In this document: positions 17,923 through 25,750 of the stretch, piece by piece | How positions within the stretch are numbered: the first letter of the stretch is position 1 | Layout of the letters: each line of letters opens with the position of its first letter | From: an uncultured Gemella sp. | GTDB lineage: Bacteria; Bacillota; Bacilli; Staphylococcales; Gemellaceae | Direction of reading: 5' to 3' | NCBI RefSeq assembly: GCF_900766305.1 | Contig: NZ_CAAFUZ010000083.1 | Span: 1 to 25,775 of the forward strand | Length of the DNA: 25,775 nt | Made by a program: the position numbers and the translations under genes | The notes under the pieces: model-generated | What the model saw: the letters and a program-made list of their open reading frames with translations, nothing else | Told to the model about the DNA's origin: nothing | The model's database searches: none

Positions 17923-18918
17923 TTATCTTCCCTTCTTAATTATAATATATCCTTCTCTTATCTTGAATACACAATCAATGAAACCAAGTAACTCAAAGAT
18001 AGGACTAAAAATCAGCATTAAGACAAACACAACAGGTTTAACAATATTAGATTTCGTTTTCTCTTCAATAAAGAAAAACGCAGTAAACAATCCATTCAAA
18101 ATAAATGCTAGTGATAATACACCTGTAATATTTTGGAATAAAATGTTCCAAAAACTATACGTATTACCTCCTGCTTCCATTTCAATAAGAAAAGTTATTA
18201 AAGTGACTACAATATATGCATAACCACTTTTTTGACTTAACATAACACGACTAAACATTGGAAAAACAGGGATAATCACAAATTCTCTACCTAACATCGA
18301 TAACGTATAGTGTACTAATACTAAACTATATACAAATACCATGATGAATAATGTTACAGGGAATGATTTCTGCAAACTTGAAAAACTCTCTAACACCATG
18401 TTTTTATCGACACCTTGATTCATTTCAACCATCGAATTCACATAAGAATTAATAAAATCTAATATTTGCGTTCTATCAATAGTTATAATTCCCATCTTTA
18501 TAGATAAGAATATATATAAGGCTAATCCTGTAAATATTACAACACTGGTTGCTGCAGTTAGAAGCATTTTTGATCTACGTAAGATTATAGTCTTATAGAC
18601 CATATACGCAACTATCATATGTATTCCAAACCAAAATATGATTGTTGGTGAAGCAAATAACACCAATATTCCACCAGCAATAATAACCAATGGTAAACAA
18701 TATCGCCAACCTTTAGCTCCAAAAACATAAGCTAGCGGAAACACAGAAAGAAATGCTGTCAAAATTCCGAGATTCAATAATGATCCGAGTAAAATCAGTA
18801 ATAAGAAACCTCCTGAATAAGCTAAAATCTTTTTATCACTAGGTTGTTTAAAGAAAAATTTTTTCTTCATCAACTTTTTAAGTTCTTGATTTATGATTTT
18901 TGAAATGTTATTATCCAA
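17923..18918 (-). CDS. yybS: YybS family membrane protein (DUF2232)
   Basis: This polytopic membrane protein of 331 aa has about eight hydrophobic segments from residue 30 on. It is recognised by its place directly before gdpP and its overall DUF2232-like character. Bacterial YybS proteins are poorly characterised; a link to c-di-AMP signalling is suggested only by their constant pairing with gdpP. The start is a TTG at 18918, supported by AAGGAG 7-8 nt upstream; the first ATG (17 codons later) has no comparable site. It is the first gene of the operon and has a hairpin in its leader. Confidence 0.85.
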   Translation of the reverse strand: MDNNISKIINQELKKLMKKKFFFKQPSDKKILAYSGGFLLLILLGSLLNLGILTAFLSVFPLAYVFGAKGWRYCLPLVIIAGGILVLFASPTIIFWFGIHMIVAYMVYKTIILRRSKMLLTAATSVVIFTGLALYIFLSIKMGIITIDRTQILDFINSYVNSMVEMNQGVDKNMVLESFSSLQKSFPVTLFIMVFVYSLVLVHYTLSMLGREFVIIPVFPMFSRVMLSQKSGYAYIVVTLITFLIEMEAGGNTYSFWNILFQNITGVLSLAFILNGLFTAFFFIEEKTKSNIVKPVVFVLMLIFSPIFELLGFIDCVFKIREGYIIIKKGR

Positions 18919-18945
18919 ATTAACACTCCTTTTTTATTTTTATAA

Positions 18946-18978
18946 TACCTCCACATAGTATTTTTTACTATATAGGTA
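18946..18978 (-). promoter_or_regulatory. Inverted repeat in the yybS leader
   Basis: Arms TACCT and AGGTA enclose an inner ATAGTA/TACTAT stem with a 6-nt A/T loop (18946-18978). It lies between the -10 and the Shine-Dalgarno, starting just after the predicted transcription start. It could be an RNA hairpin in the 5' UTR or a DNA operator. Confidence 0.5.
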
Positions 18979-18986
18979 TCTTTATT

Positions 18987-19015
18987 ATTATACCAAATTT
19001 CATCATTTTTTTAAA
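18987..19015 (-). promoter_or_regulatory. Promoter of the yybS-gdpP-rplI-dnaB operon
   Basis: A consensus TATAAT (18987-18992) and a weak TTTAAA (19010-19015) with a 17-bp spacer on the minus strand lie about 70 bp before the TTG start. Confidence 0.55.
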
Positions 19016-19110
19016 GAAAAATAAAAATCATTAAAATACTATAATTTCAAGAATATTTATTTATTCTAATAATTTTTTTCTTTGTTTTCATGTTTTACAG
19101 TACATAGTAC

Positions 19111-19153
19111 AAAGAAAAGAACTCTAACTAATTTTTGTTAGAGTTCTTTTTCT
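19111..19153. terminator. Orphan bidirectional terminator-like hairpin
   Basis: AGAAAAGAACTCTAAC (19113-19128) pairs with GTTAGAGTTCTTTTTCT (19137-19153), a stem of about 16 bp with A-rich and T-rich ends. The genes on both sides point away from it (yybS minus, vanY-like plus), so no annotated gene ends here. It may terminate an unrecognised short RNA on either strand. Confidence 0.7.
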
Positions 19154-19376
19154 CATTTCAAATCTCAAAAATACTTATAATACTATAAAAATAATTCCAT
19201 CACATATTTAGAGATAATATAATTTTTTTTACGCTTTATAACAAATTCGTTTGTTTTGTTTCTGATTTTCTTATAAAAAGAATATTGCCTACCTCAACTA
19301 ATTTTCATTAACAATTTAGAAATTTAAGATTACCTCATCACATTGTATTTATTTTTAGAGAAAATCATGTTTATAA
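19154..19376. other. AT-rich intergenic stretch upstream of the VanY-like gene
   Basis: No ORF of useful length or codon bias is visible here. Weak TATAAT-like words occur, but no full promoter apart from the one at 19377. It could encode an untranslated RNA ending at the hairpin at 19111-19153. Confidence 0.4.
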
Positions 19377-19405
19377 TTGACAAAATACGCTATTCAACTT
19401 ATGAT
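19377..19405 (+). promoter_or_regulatory. Promoter of the VanY-like/SH3b operon
   Basis: Consensus TTGACA (19377-19382), a 17-bp spacer and TATGAT (19400-19405) give a 5' leader of about 80 nt before the ATG at 19494. Confidence 0.75.
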
Positions 19406-19493
19406 ATTTAATAAGAGTTACACTTTATCTCGTATTTATTGTATTAATTTTTATTAAATACATTTACTATATTAAGAGAAAGGCTTATATTTT

Positions 19494-20261
19494 ATGAAGA
19501 AATATATTATTACTATTGTTACTGTTACTTTAGTAGTATTGACATTAGCATTAGGTGGCTATTATTATCTTACTAAAGATGATAAACCTACAGCGCCTAG
19601 TCAAACTACTCAAAAAGATAACACAAAATCTTCTACTAATAAAGAAAACAATAAAACAAATAAAAACAGCGAAGATACTCCATCAACGAATGGAAAAACT
19701 CCAGAAACTGTTACTCAACCTACTGTTATTAATGGCATTGTGTTAGCTAATAAAAAACATCCATTACCAGCTAACTATAACCCTGGAGAAGATCCTACAG
19801 CTCGTCAAAAAGTTAATAAGTTAATTGCTGATGCTCAAGCATTGGGACTAAATGTTTCTAATCAAGTTTCTGGTTTTAGAGCTTACAGTACTCAAGCTGG
19901 ACTATACAATAACTATGTTGCTTCACATGGGAAACAAGAAGCAGACAGATTCTCAGCTCGACCAGGATATAGTGAACATCAAACTGGATTAGTTTTCGAC
20001 CTTATAGATAATCAAGGACAACTTTTAGGTGCTGAAGGCACTAACGAAAGTAGTAAAAAAGCTGCTGAATGGCTAGCTAAAAATGCTCATAAATATGGTT
20101 TTATCGTTAGATATAAACCAGAGTTCGTAGATAAAACTGGTTACATGGAAGAAAGTTGGCATATCCGCTATGTAGGTGAGGATGTAGCCAAAACAATTTA
20201 CGAAAAAAATATTTCACTAGAAGAGTACCTTAATGCTCCTGGTGGAGATTATGCAAATTAA
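19494..20261 (+). CDS. Membrane-anchored VanY-family D,D-/L,D-carboxypeptidase
   Basis: This zinc peptidase trims the terminal D-alanine from peptidoglycan stem peptides. The 255 aa have an N-terminal membrane helix (4-25) without a lipobox cysteine, a disordered K/T/N/S-rich linker (28-75), and a VanY/DacB (M15B) domain. Zinc ligands are H162 and D169 (SEHQTGLVFDL) and H223 (SWHIRYVG), the catalytic glutamate is E220, and SGFRAYSTQ supplies R129. It resembles streptococcal LdcB/DacB, which acts on L,D-bonds in tetrapeptides, as much as VanY itself. Its own strong promoter and a 26-bp gap to the SH3b gene show an operon. No other van genes are present, so vancomycin resistance is not implied. 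Confidence 0.88.
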   Translation: MKKYIITIVTVTLVVLTLALGGYYYLTKDDKPTAPSQTTQKDNTKSSTNKENNKTNKNSEDTPSTNGKTPETVTQPTVINGIVLANKKHPLPANYNPGEDPTARQKVNKLIADAQALGLNVSNQVSGFRAYSTQAGLYNNYVASHGKQEADRFSARPGYSEHQTGLVFDLIDNQGQLLGAEGTNESSKKAAEWLAKNAHKYGFIVRYKPEFVDKTGYMEESWHIRYVGEDVAKTIYEKNISLEEYLNAPGGDYAN

Positions 20262-20287
20262 ATTATTATACGGAAAAGGAGAAATTA

Positions 20288-21178
20288 ATGAATAGAAATA
20301 ATCAAGGTCCAAATAATCAAAATTACAATAATCAAAACTTTGATAACACTCAGTATAACAATCAAGGCTATGATCAACAGTATCAAAATACTCAATATCA
20401 AAATTTTGACCAACAAAATTATAACAATCAACAACAAAACTTTAATAATCAACCTAACTATAACGTTCCTCCTATGTACATGGAAGAACCTAAAAAAGAG
20501 AAAAAAAGTATACTTCCAGTTGTTTTAACAGCAATTGTTACTTTTGTTGTTCTAGTAGTAGCGTTATACTTCGGATATAATAAATTCTTAAAAAAAGAAA
20601 ATGTTATAGACTTAGCAACATATGAAGTTAATTTCGTTACATACGGGGCTGAAGGCGAAGGAAAACCTGAAGTTGATATTAAAAAAGTTCCAGAAGTTGC
20701 AAACTCTAGTGCTGAAATTTCTAATCTATTATCAAATCCAGATATTTCTTTCAATAAACAAAGCAACTTAAAAAATGGTGATAAAGTTGAAGTTACTATC
20801 ACGCTTAATAAGAATACAGTAAATAAATTAAAACTAAAAACAACAGGAGAATTCAAACGTACATTCACTGTTAACGGATTAAACGAAAAAGCAAAAGAAA
20901 AAGAAACTATTATCGTAAAAGAAGGTTCTTCTAATTCTTCTAGTTCATCAAACGAAAGAAGTCATAGTATTAGCGGACGCACAGCTTATGTAAAACCAGC
21001 CGTAGGTGTTAACTTAAGAAGCGACAAAAATGACACTAGTAGAATTATAACTTCAATAAAAGGTGGAGCAGCTGTTACAATAAGATCACTTGAGACAAAC
21101 TCAGACGGTGAATCTTGGGCTTATGTCGATTACGGTAGCTACACTGGATATATTCGCGGAGATTTAATCGGCGGATAA
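20288..21178 (+). CDS. Membrane protein with N/Q/Y-rich tail, TcaA-like domain and SH3b domain
   Basis: This 296-aa protein has one membrane helix (about 75-97), preceded by KKEKK, which places the N-terminus inside. Residues 1-60 are almost only N, Q, Y, F and D, a prion-like low-complexity tail. Outside, 107-198 form the same TcaA/YvbJ-like domain as in the protein at 12895-14103 (YEVNFVTYGAEGEGKPEVD, NGDKVEVTITLN, TGEFKRTFTVNGL). A serine-rich linker follows, and 229-294 are a bacterial SH3 domain (VNLRSDKNDTS, WAYVDYGSYTGYI), which usually binds peptidoglycan or positions wall enzymes. It follows the carboxypeptidase in one operon, so a role in wall turnover is likely. No catalytic motif is seen. 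Confidence 0.82.
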   Translation: MNRNNQGPNNQNYNNQNFDNTQYNNQGYDQQYQNTQYQNFDQQNYNNQQQNFNNQPNYNVPPMYMEEPKKEKKSILPVVLTAIVTFVVLVVALYFGYNKFLKKENVIDLATYEVNFVTYGAEGEGKPEVDIKKVPEVANSSAEISNLLSNPDISFNKQSNLKNGDKVEVTITLNKNTVNKLKLKTTGEFKRTFTVNGLNEKAKEKETIIVKEGSSNSSSSSNERSHSISGRTAYVKPAVGVNLRSDKNDTSRIITSIKGGAAVTIRSLETNSDGESWAYVDYGSYTGYIRGDLIGG

Positions 21179-21195
21179 TAAAACAGAATATAATT

Positions 21196-21235
21196 AAAAA
21201 AAGTTGACTCACACATTGTGAATCAACTTTTTTTT
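21196..21235. terminator. Bidirectional terminator between the SH3b gene and the MFS gene
   Basis: The stem AAGTTGA-C-TCACA pairs with TGTGA-A-TCAACTT, with one mismatch and a 3-nt loop, and is flanked by seven A and eight T. It ends both convergent genes; the MFS stop codon overlaps its edge. Confidence 0.92.
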
Positions 21236-22508
21236 AATTATCTCTAACTTTCAATTTAACCATAAGCATGCTTATTAGTGTTATCCCTATAACAATAAGG
21301 AAAATAGATTTACTTTGTGTAAAACCAAGCAAGCCATTTTTAACATGTTTAGCTATCCAAACATAGACATAATCTCCGTAATAAATTCCTAATGCGAAGA
21401 ATGCTTGATAGATTCCCATACTTACATTACGATATTCTCTATCAAAATATTGCATAGCTAGGGAAATAAGTGCATTATAAGCCCCACCATATCCTAAGCC
21501 ATTTAGGATATAACTAAAATAAATAACATACGGGTTATTAACATATAATGCTATAATATAGAACGCTAATGAACATCCTAGTAAGAATAATAGAGTTTTT
21601 TGAATTCCCCATTTTCTAGTGAAGTACACTCCTACAAGAACTCCAGCAATAAGCTGAGGTACTGCAAAGACTGCATCCATATACGCTAGCATTAACGGCG
21701 TCATATTTAACTCTGTTTTACCGTAAGTAATCATGTTAGCTCCACTTGTAGCAAACTTAATAAATGAAAGCAATAACGCTATTAAACAAATAAAAATAAA
21801 ACTCTTATGTTTAATTACTACCTTCACCTTATCAAATGAAAAATCACTATCGACAGGGCGATAATCTTTCATCATAAATGATAATATAAACGTAATAACC
21901 GCAATAACACCCGCTACTATCCACATATAATCAAAGTGTTTATATGTATTCATAGTAAATACATATTGTATCGGTGCTGCGATAAATTCAGCTAATAACG
22001 GCGCAACAGATAGTATCGATACCGACACTGCTGCCTTATCTCTAGAAAAAGTTTCTGAAAAAATAACATTAAATAACGCAAGCATTGTCGCACTTATCCC
22101 TAATGATAAAGAAGATAAGTATAACGTTATATAGCTACCGTTAAATGCTACTAAAAATGAAGTAACAATTAGTAAAAATAGAGAAATTTGAACGAATATT
22201 TTACGCCTTTTGAAAATATCGCTCGCTAAAAACATCGGCAACCTTACTATTAAACTCATAAGCCCATATCCAGCTGCTATTTGAGCTGCGAGTACTGGTG
22301 TTAAAGAAAGTCCACCTTGTTCTATTGGCGTAATCGCATATAACTTTCTATAAGCACGTATAATACTTATCGCAGACCAGAATAAAACTAATATCCAAAA
22401 TATAATAATTTGATCCTTATTCAATTCGAATTTCTTAGATAAAAAGATTACCAGAATTAGAATTAATACGATCATTATAAGTGAAAATAAAATTTTTGTT
22501 TTAACCAT
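21234..22508 (-). CDS. Major facilitator superfamily transporter
   Basis: This polytopic protein of 424 aa has about 12 membrane helices in two bundles, with a central loop (about 213-228, MMKDYRPVDSDF) as in MFS carriers. The loop after helix 2 (LASDIFKRRK) corresponds to the MFS motif-A position but is degenerate. I cannot assign a substrate; drug or metabolite export is typical for such single genes. It has its own promoter (22581-22608) and an inverted repeat in the leader. It lies between the wall operon and comFC with no obvious functional tie to either. Confidence 0.75.
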   Translation of the reverse strand: MVKTKILFSLIMIVLILILVIFLSKKFELNKDQIIIFWILVLFWSAISIIRAYRKLYAITPIEQGGLSLTPVLAAQIAAGYGLMSLIVRLPMFLASDIFKRRKIFVQISLFLLIVTSFLVAFNGSYITLYLSSLSLGISATMLALFNVIFSETFSRDKAAVSVSILSVAPLLAEFIAAPIQYVFTMNTYKHFDYMWIVAGVIAVITFILSFMMKDYRPVDSDFSFDKVKVVIKHKSFIFICLIALLLSFIKFATSGANMITYGKTELNMTPLMLAYMDAVFAVPQLIAGVLVGVYFTRKWGIQKTLLFLLGCSLAFYIIALYVNNPYVIYFSYILNGLGYGGAYNALISLAMQYFDREYRNVSMGIYQAFFALGIYYGDYVYVWIAKHVKNGLLGFTQSKSIFLIVIGITLISMLMVKLKVRDN

Positions 22509-22545
22509 CTCCTAACTATATAATTTCCATAAAATGTCGACTCTA

Positions 22546-22576
22546 AAGTTGTATAACTATGTATAAAATTCAACTT
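22546..22576 (-). promoter_or_regulatory. Inverted repeat in the MFS gene leader
   Basis: AAGTTG (22546-22551) and CAACTT (22571-22576) flank an AT-rich core that is itself partly symmetrical. It lies directly downstream of the -10, a position suited to a repressor operator. Confidence 0.4.
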
Positions 22577-22580
22577 AAAC

Positions 22581-22608
22581 ATTATACCACAAAATCGTAT
22601 GTTGTTAA
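22581..22608 (-). promoter_or_regulatory. Promoter of the MFS gene
   Basis: TATAAT (22581-22586) with TTAACA (22603-22608) at a 16-bp spacing on the minus strand, preceded by TGTGG next to the -10. Confidence 0.65.
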
Positions 22609-22631
22609 GAAAAAAACACTCATACTATTTG

Positions 22632-23228
22632 TTAGATTACTTTCGATAACGTTAAAAAACTTATTTTTATATTTGGATAGGCTTCTTTTATAGTTCTAGC
22701 ACATCCCAATAAAGTATTTCCACTCGTATATATATCATCTATTATCAAAACAGAATCAATACTTTCAAGGGCTGATTCACCACACAAAAGATGATACCTA
22801 TTCTCCTTTCTTTCTTTATGCAGTTTAGATTGTTTCTTTCTATAATCACAACTAAGAATTTTCTTGTAGTTCACACCACTTAACTTACAAACTTGTTCAA
22901 TATGATCAAACCCTCGAATAATCTCCCTAATCTCGTTTGCTGGAACAATCGTCACTAAATCAAAATTATTTAGGGAAAAAAACTTATTTAGAAGATTTTT
23001 AAATTTTACTGCACAAGACACATCTCCAAAATATTTTATAGAATAGATTTCATCTTTTAAAAATTCATAGTCAGCAAAATAATACAACGTATATTCTCCT
23101 ACTTCCAGGACATTTAAATCAATATGTTCCCTACAGCTATCACAAAGATAAAAATCCTCTTTTTTTGCAAATAATGTATCAAACCCTAACTTTTTCTTTG
23201 TTTCCAAACTACAAAAACTACACTTCAT
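22632..23228 (-). CDS. comFC: Competence protein ComFC (phosphoribosyltransferase-like)
   Basis: ComFC is needed for DNA uptake during natural transformation and acts in the cytoplasm with the ComFA motor. The 198 aa have an N-terminal zinc-finger-like Cys4 (C3, C6, C29, C32) and a type-I phosphoribosyltransferase fold with the PRPP loop at about 160-172 (VLIIDDIYTSGNT). Length is slightly short of the family norm (about 230). Its AGGAGG Shine-Dalgarno lies inside the last codons of comFA, so the two are translationally coupled. No terminator is obvious after it. Confidence 0.92.
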   Translation of the reverse strand: MKCSFCSLETKKKLGFDTLFAKKEDFYLCDSCREHIDLNVLEVGEYTLYYFADYEFLKDEIYSIKYFGDVSCAVKFKNLLNKFFSLNNFDLVTIVPANEIREIIRGFDHIEQVCKLSGVNYKKILSCDYRKKQSKLHKERKENRYHLLCGESALESIDSVLIIDDIYTSGNTLLGCARTIKEAYPNIKISFLTLSKVI

Positions 23229-23231
23229 ATC

Positions 23232-24770
23232 CTACCTCCTATTCAACTTCCTATATCTTGCAAGATTATTCATATACTCAATCTCTTTAATAGCAGCTTT
23301 CATTTCCCTACTTATATTATCCGCTAAAAATACGACATCACCAGAATTATCATAGTCCTTTCTACCTACCCTACCTGATATCTGAATCAATGCAGCCTTC
23401 GAAAAATTTATATGCTTGGCATCGAAAACCACTACATCTAGATAATCGAAAGTCACACCACGTTCTAATATCGTTGTCGTAATAAGAACATCTATTTCTC
23501 TATTATAAAACTTCTGGATTTTCTCACTTCTATTTTCATCTCCACTATAGACGAAATCTATCGTTATTTCCTCGGAAATATATTTGTTAACATACAATAC
23601 CGCCGTCTCACACATACCTATTTCAGGAACAAATATTAAAATTCGTCTATCTTTCTTTAGCTTTTCTTGAATGAATTTTTCTAGAAATCGTGATTTTCTC
23701 GAAAAATCAAACACATCAGTTTTTTCAATTTTGATTTTCGGAACAGGTAACAAATATCTGTGATACCTTATAGGGATTTTTATAACTTCGTCAACACTAG
23801 ATCTAACTATTTCAGAAGGTGTGGCTGAAAGAAATATAAGTACACCGTCATCCTTCAAACTTGTTTTAGCTCCATTCTCTAAACACTCATCACCTGAGTA
23901 TGGGAAAGCATCGACCTCGTCAATAATAACAATATCAAAAAAATTGTAATACTTAACGAGTTGGTGTGTCGTCATAATATAAAAATTTGATTCTTCCAGA
24001 ATTTTCTCTTCTCCGTGTAATACATTTATTGGATAACCACTAAAATCACGAAAAAATCTTTCAGATAATTCTTTTACAACATCTCGTCTAGGGATTGCAA
24101 GACAAATATTTTTCTTATCTACAATTGCACGATATATCGCTTCATAAACTATTTCCGTCTTACCCGCTCCGCATACTGCCCAGATTAATGTACTCTTCGC
24201 ATTCTCTATGTTCTCCACTAAACTCTTACTTGCTTCTTCTTGAACATCGCTTAACTTAACACTAGGTCTTTCAGGTACTTCTAAATTCGATACTGGGATA
24301 TTTATATGAAACTTTATAAAATAATCATCACTTCTCCCAAAATCTATACATCTTCTACAATATGTAACTTTCTGATTTTTATCAACAAATGTAAAAAATT
24401 GTTTCTGATTTTTATTATCACATTGCAAACAGTGGAATTTTCCTTTATCTTGATTTATTGAATACAATTTACTAATATATTGACAATTATCTAAACAATG
24501 AAGCTTAATATTCATTTTTAGTAATTTGGATATAGATAAAAGCAGCCCATTATAACTCCTTAAAAAAGTTAAATCACTCTCTTTTAGAGTATAGACTGCC
24601 CCTGTCGTTATTTCATTGTATATTTCATCAAAATCTGAATTGATTTCTCCAAAATCATCATAGCTCTTTTTTATTTTTCTATAATTTATATTTTTGTCAT
24701 TATTACTCATTTTTGAGTAATAAACTATATAAAGCGCCTCTATAAATTCACAGTATTCCCTAAAAAACAT
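23232..24770 (-). CDS. comFA: Competence helicase ComFA
   Basis: This ATP-driven DEAD-box-like translocase pulls single-stranded DNA through the ComEC channel during transformation. The 512 aa carry a zinc-binding Cys4 (C114, C117, C138, C141), Walker A GAGKT (201-205), motif II DEVD (284-287), motif III SATPS (315-319) and a C-terminal RecA domain with QISGRVGRK. All helicase motifs are intact. The N-terminal 90 residues are long and of low similarity to what I recall of other ComFA proteins. AAGGGG lies before the ATG. It heads the comFA-comFC pair, which with the downstream hpf gene matches staphylococcal order. I found no convincing competence operator upstream. Confidence 0.94.
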   Translation of the reverse strand: MFFREYCEFIEALYIVYYSKMSNNDKNINYRKIKKSYDDFGEINSDFDEIYNEITTGAVYTLKESDLTFLRSYNGLLLSISKLLKMNIKLHCLDNCQYISKLYSINQDKGKFHCLQCDNKNQKQFFTFVDKNQKVTYCRRCIDFGRSDDYFIKFHINIPVSNLEVPERPSVKLSDVQEEASKSLVENIENAKSTLIWAVCGAGKTEIVYEAIYRAIVDKKNICLAIPRRDVVKELSERFFRDFSGYPINVLHGEEKILEESNFYIMTTHQLVKYYNFFDIVIIDEVDAFPYSGDECLENGAKTSLKDDGVLIFLSATPSEIVRSSVDEVIKIPIRYHRYLLPVPKIKIEKTDVFDFSRKSRFLEKFIQEKLKKDRRILIFVPEIGMCETAVLYVNKYISEEITIDFVYSGDENRSEKIQKFYNREIDVLITTTILERGVTFDYLDVVVFDAKHINFSKAALIQISGRVGRKDYDNSGDVVFLADNISREMKAAIKEIEYMNNLARYRKLNRR

Positions 24771-24964
24771 TTTCTATTACCCCTTATCTGTAAATTTTTT
24801 TAAAATTATTTTCAGTAAAATTCCTCATTTAGTTAACATTTTAAGATTCTAATATTCCTAGCTAACTACATAACATCTATATTTAATTTTATTTTAACAA
24901 AAATATATTTATAAAGCAAAATAAATGTATATTTTATAAAAGTGACATTTTTATGCAAACTATA

Positions 24965-24993
24965 TTGCTAACGTTATCAAAAAGTGGTATAAT
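24965..24993 (+). promoter_or_regulatory. Promoter of hpf
   Basis: TTGCTA (24965-24970), a 17-bp spacer and TATAAT (24988-24993). The transcript would start near 25000 and carry a leader of about 60 nt with two hairpins. Confidence 0.7.
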
Positions 24994-25008
24994 AAAACTA
25001 TAAAAAAA

Positions 25009-25044
25009 GGGGGAACCCCCTATAAAGTAGCTAAGCTGCTTTAT
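25009..25044 (+). promoter_or_regulatory. Double-hairpin 5' leader of hpf
   Basis: GGGG and CCCC arms (25009-25020) make a small GC hairpin. ATAAAGTAGC (25022-25031) pairs with GCTGCTTTAT (25035-25044), ten pairs with one G-U and a 3-nt loop. The second stem ends directly before the Shine-Dalgarno (25045-25051), so it could affect ribosome access or RNA stability. Confidence 0.6.
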
Positions 25045-25061
25045 GAAAGGAGTGCTTTAAA

Positions 25062-25607
25062 ATGTTAAGATATCAAGTACGAGGAGAAAATTTAGAAATT
25101 ACTCAAGCAATCAGAGAGTATGTTGAAAGTAAAGTTTCTAAATTAGAAAAATACTTTGCTGACAGTTTAGAAGCAAACGTTTATGCTAATGCTAAAGTAT
25201 ACAAAAATAATAAGAAAAAAATTGAAATCACTGTACCACTTAAAGGTGTAACACTTCGAGCTGAAGAAACTAACGAAGATTTATACGCCGCTGTTGATTT
25301 AGTAGTTGACAAACTTGAACGTCAAATGAGAAAACACAAAACAAAAATCAATAGAAAAGGTCGTGAAAAAGGATTTGCTGAAGAAAACATCCTTACTAGC
25401 GAGTTAGAAGAAGCTGAAGAAACTGCATTAGACCTTGGTAAAGTGAAACAACTTAAAGTTGAAGCAATGACAAGAGAAGAAGCTGTATTCCAAATGGAAC
25501 TTCTAGGACACGATTTCTTCGCATTCTTAGATAACACTACAAATGAAATTTCTGTAGTATATAAACGCCGTGACACAGGATACGGAGTATTAGAAATTTC
25601 TAAATAA
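25062..25607 (+). CDS. hpf: Long-form ribosome hibernation promoting factor HPF
   Basis: HPF inactivates ribosomes in stationary phase or stress by pairing them into 100S dimers. The 181 aa fit the long form: an N-terminal S30AE/HPF domain (about 1-100, LRYQVRGENLEITQAIREYVESK) that sits in the decoding centre, a linker, and a C-terminal dimerisation domain (about 125-180, VKQLKVEAMTREEAVFQMELLGHDFFAFLD and NEISVVYKRRDTGYGVLE). It has its own promoter, a structured leader and a strong terminator. It lies next to comF and before a probable secA, as in Staphylococcus and Bacillus. Confidence 0.96.
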   Translation: MLRYQVRGENLEITQAIREYVESKVSKLEKYFADSLEANVYANAKVYKNNKKKIEITVPLKGVTLRAEETNEDLYAAVDLVVDKLERQMRKHKTKINRKGREKGFAEENILTSELEEAEETALDLGKVKQLKVEAMTREEAVFQMELLGHDFFAFLDNTTNEISVVYKRRDTGYGVLEISK

Positions 25608-25629
25608 TTAATTATTGAGTTTAAACACA

Positions 25630-25656
25630 ATCAACCATCTTCCGTAGATGGTTGAT
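25630..25656 (+). repeat. Perfect 11-bp hairpin after hpf
   Basis: ATCAACCATCT (25630-25640) pairs fully with AGATGGTTGAT (25646-25656) around a 5-nt loop. It has no T-run of its own and precedes the terminator by 3 nt; it may stabilise the 3' end of the hpf mRNA. Confidence 0.75.
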
Positions 25657-25659
25657 TTC

Positions 25660-25694
25660 AGGCTGTTGACAAATAGGTCAACAGCCTGTTTTTT
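25660..25694 (+). terminator. Terminator of hpf
   Basis: AGGCTGTTGAC (25660-25670) pairs with GTCAACAGCCT (25677-25687) around a 6-nt loop, followed by G and six T: a strong rho-independent terminator. Confidence 0.95.
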
Positions 25695-25719
25695 AACTGA
25701 AATAAAATCCTTAAAATGG

Positions 25720-25725
25720 TATAAT
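25720..25725 (+). promoter_or_regulatory. -10 element of the next gene
   Basis: TATAAT, 25 nt before the ATG at 25751, with only a weak -35 (CTGAAA at 25697-25702). AAGGAGG precedes the start codon. Confidence 0.5.
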
Positions 25726-25750
25726 ATAAGTATACAAAGGAGGTTTTAGT

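Noticed and set aside
4519..20261. Vancomycin-resistance cluster, because a VanH-like D-LDH and a VanY-like peptidase are both present
   Set aside because: They are 14 kb apart, and no D-Ala-D-Lac ligase, VanX or VanRS genes occur. Both fit housekeeping roles.
24771..24964. Competence operator (ComK box, ComX box or SigH promoter) upstream of comFA
   Set aside because: AGGAATATT and AAAA/TTTT words occur, but none with correct spacing or a second half-site; AT-rich DNA gives these by chance.
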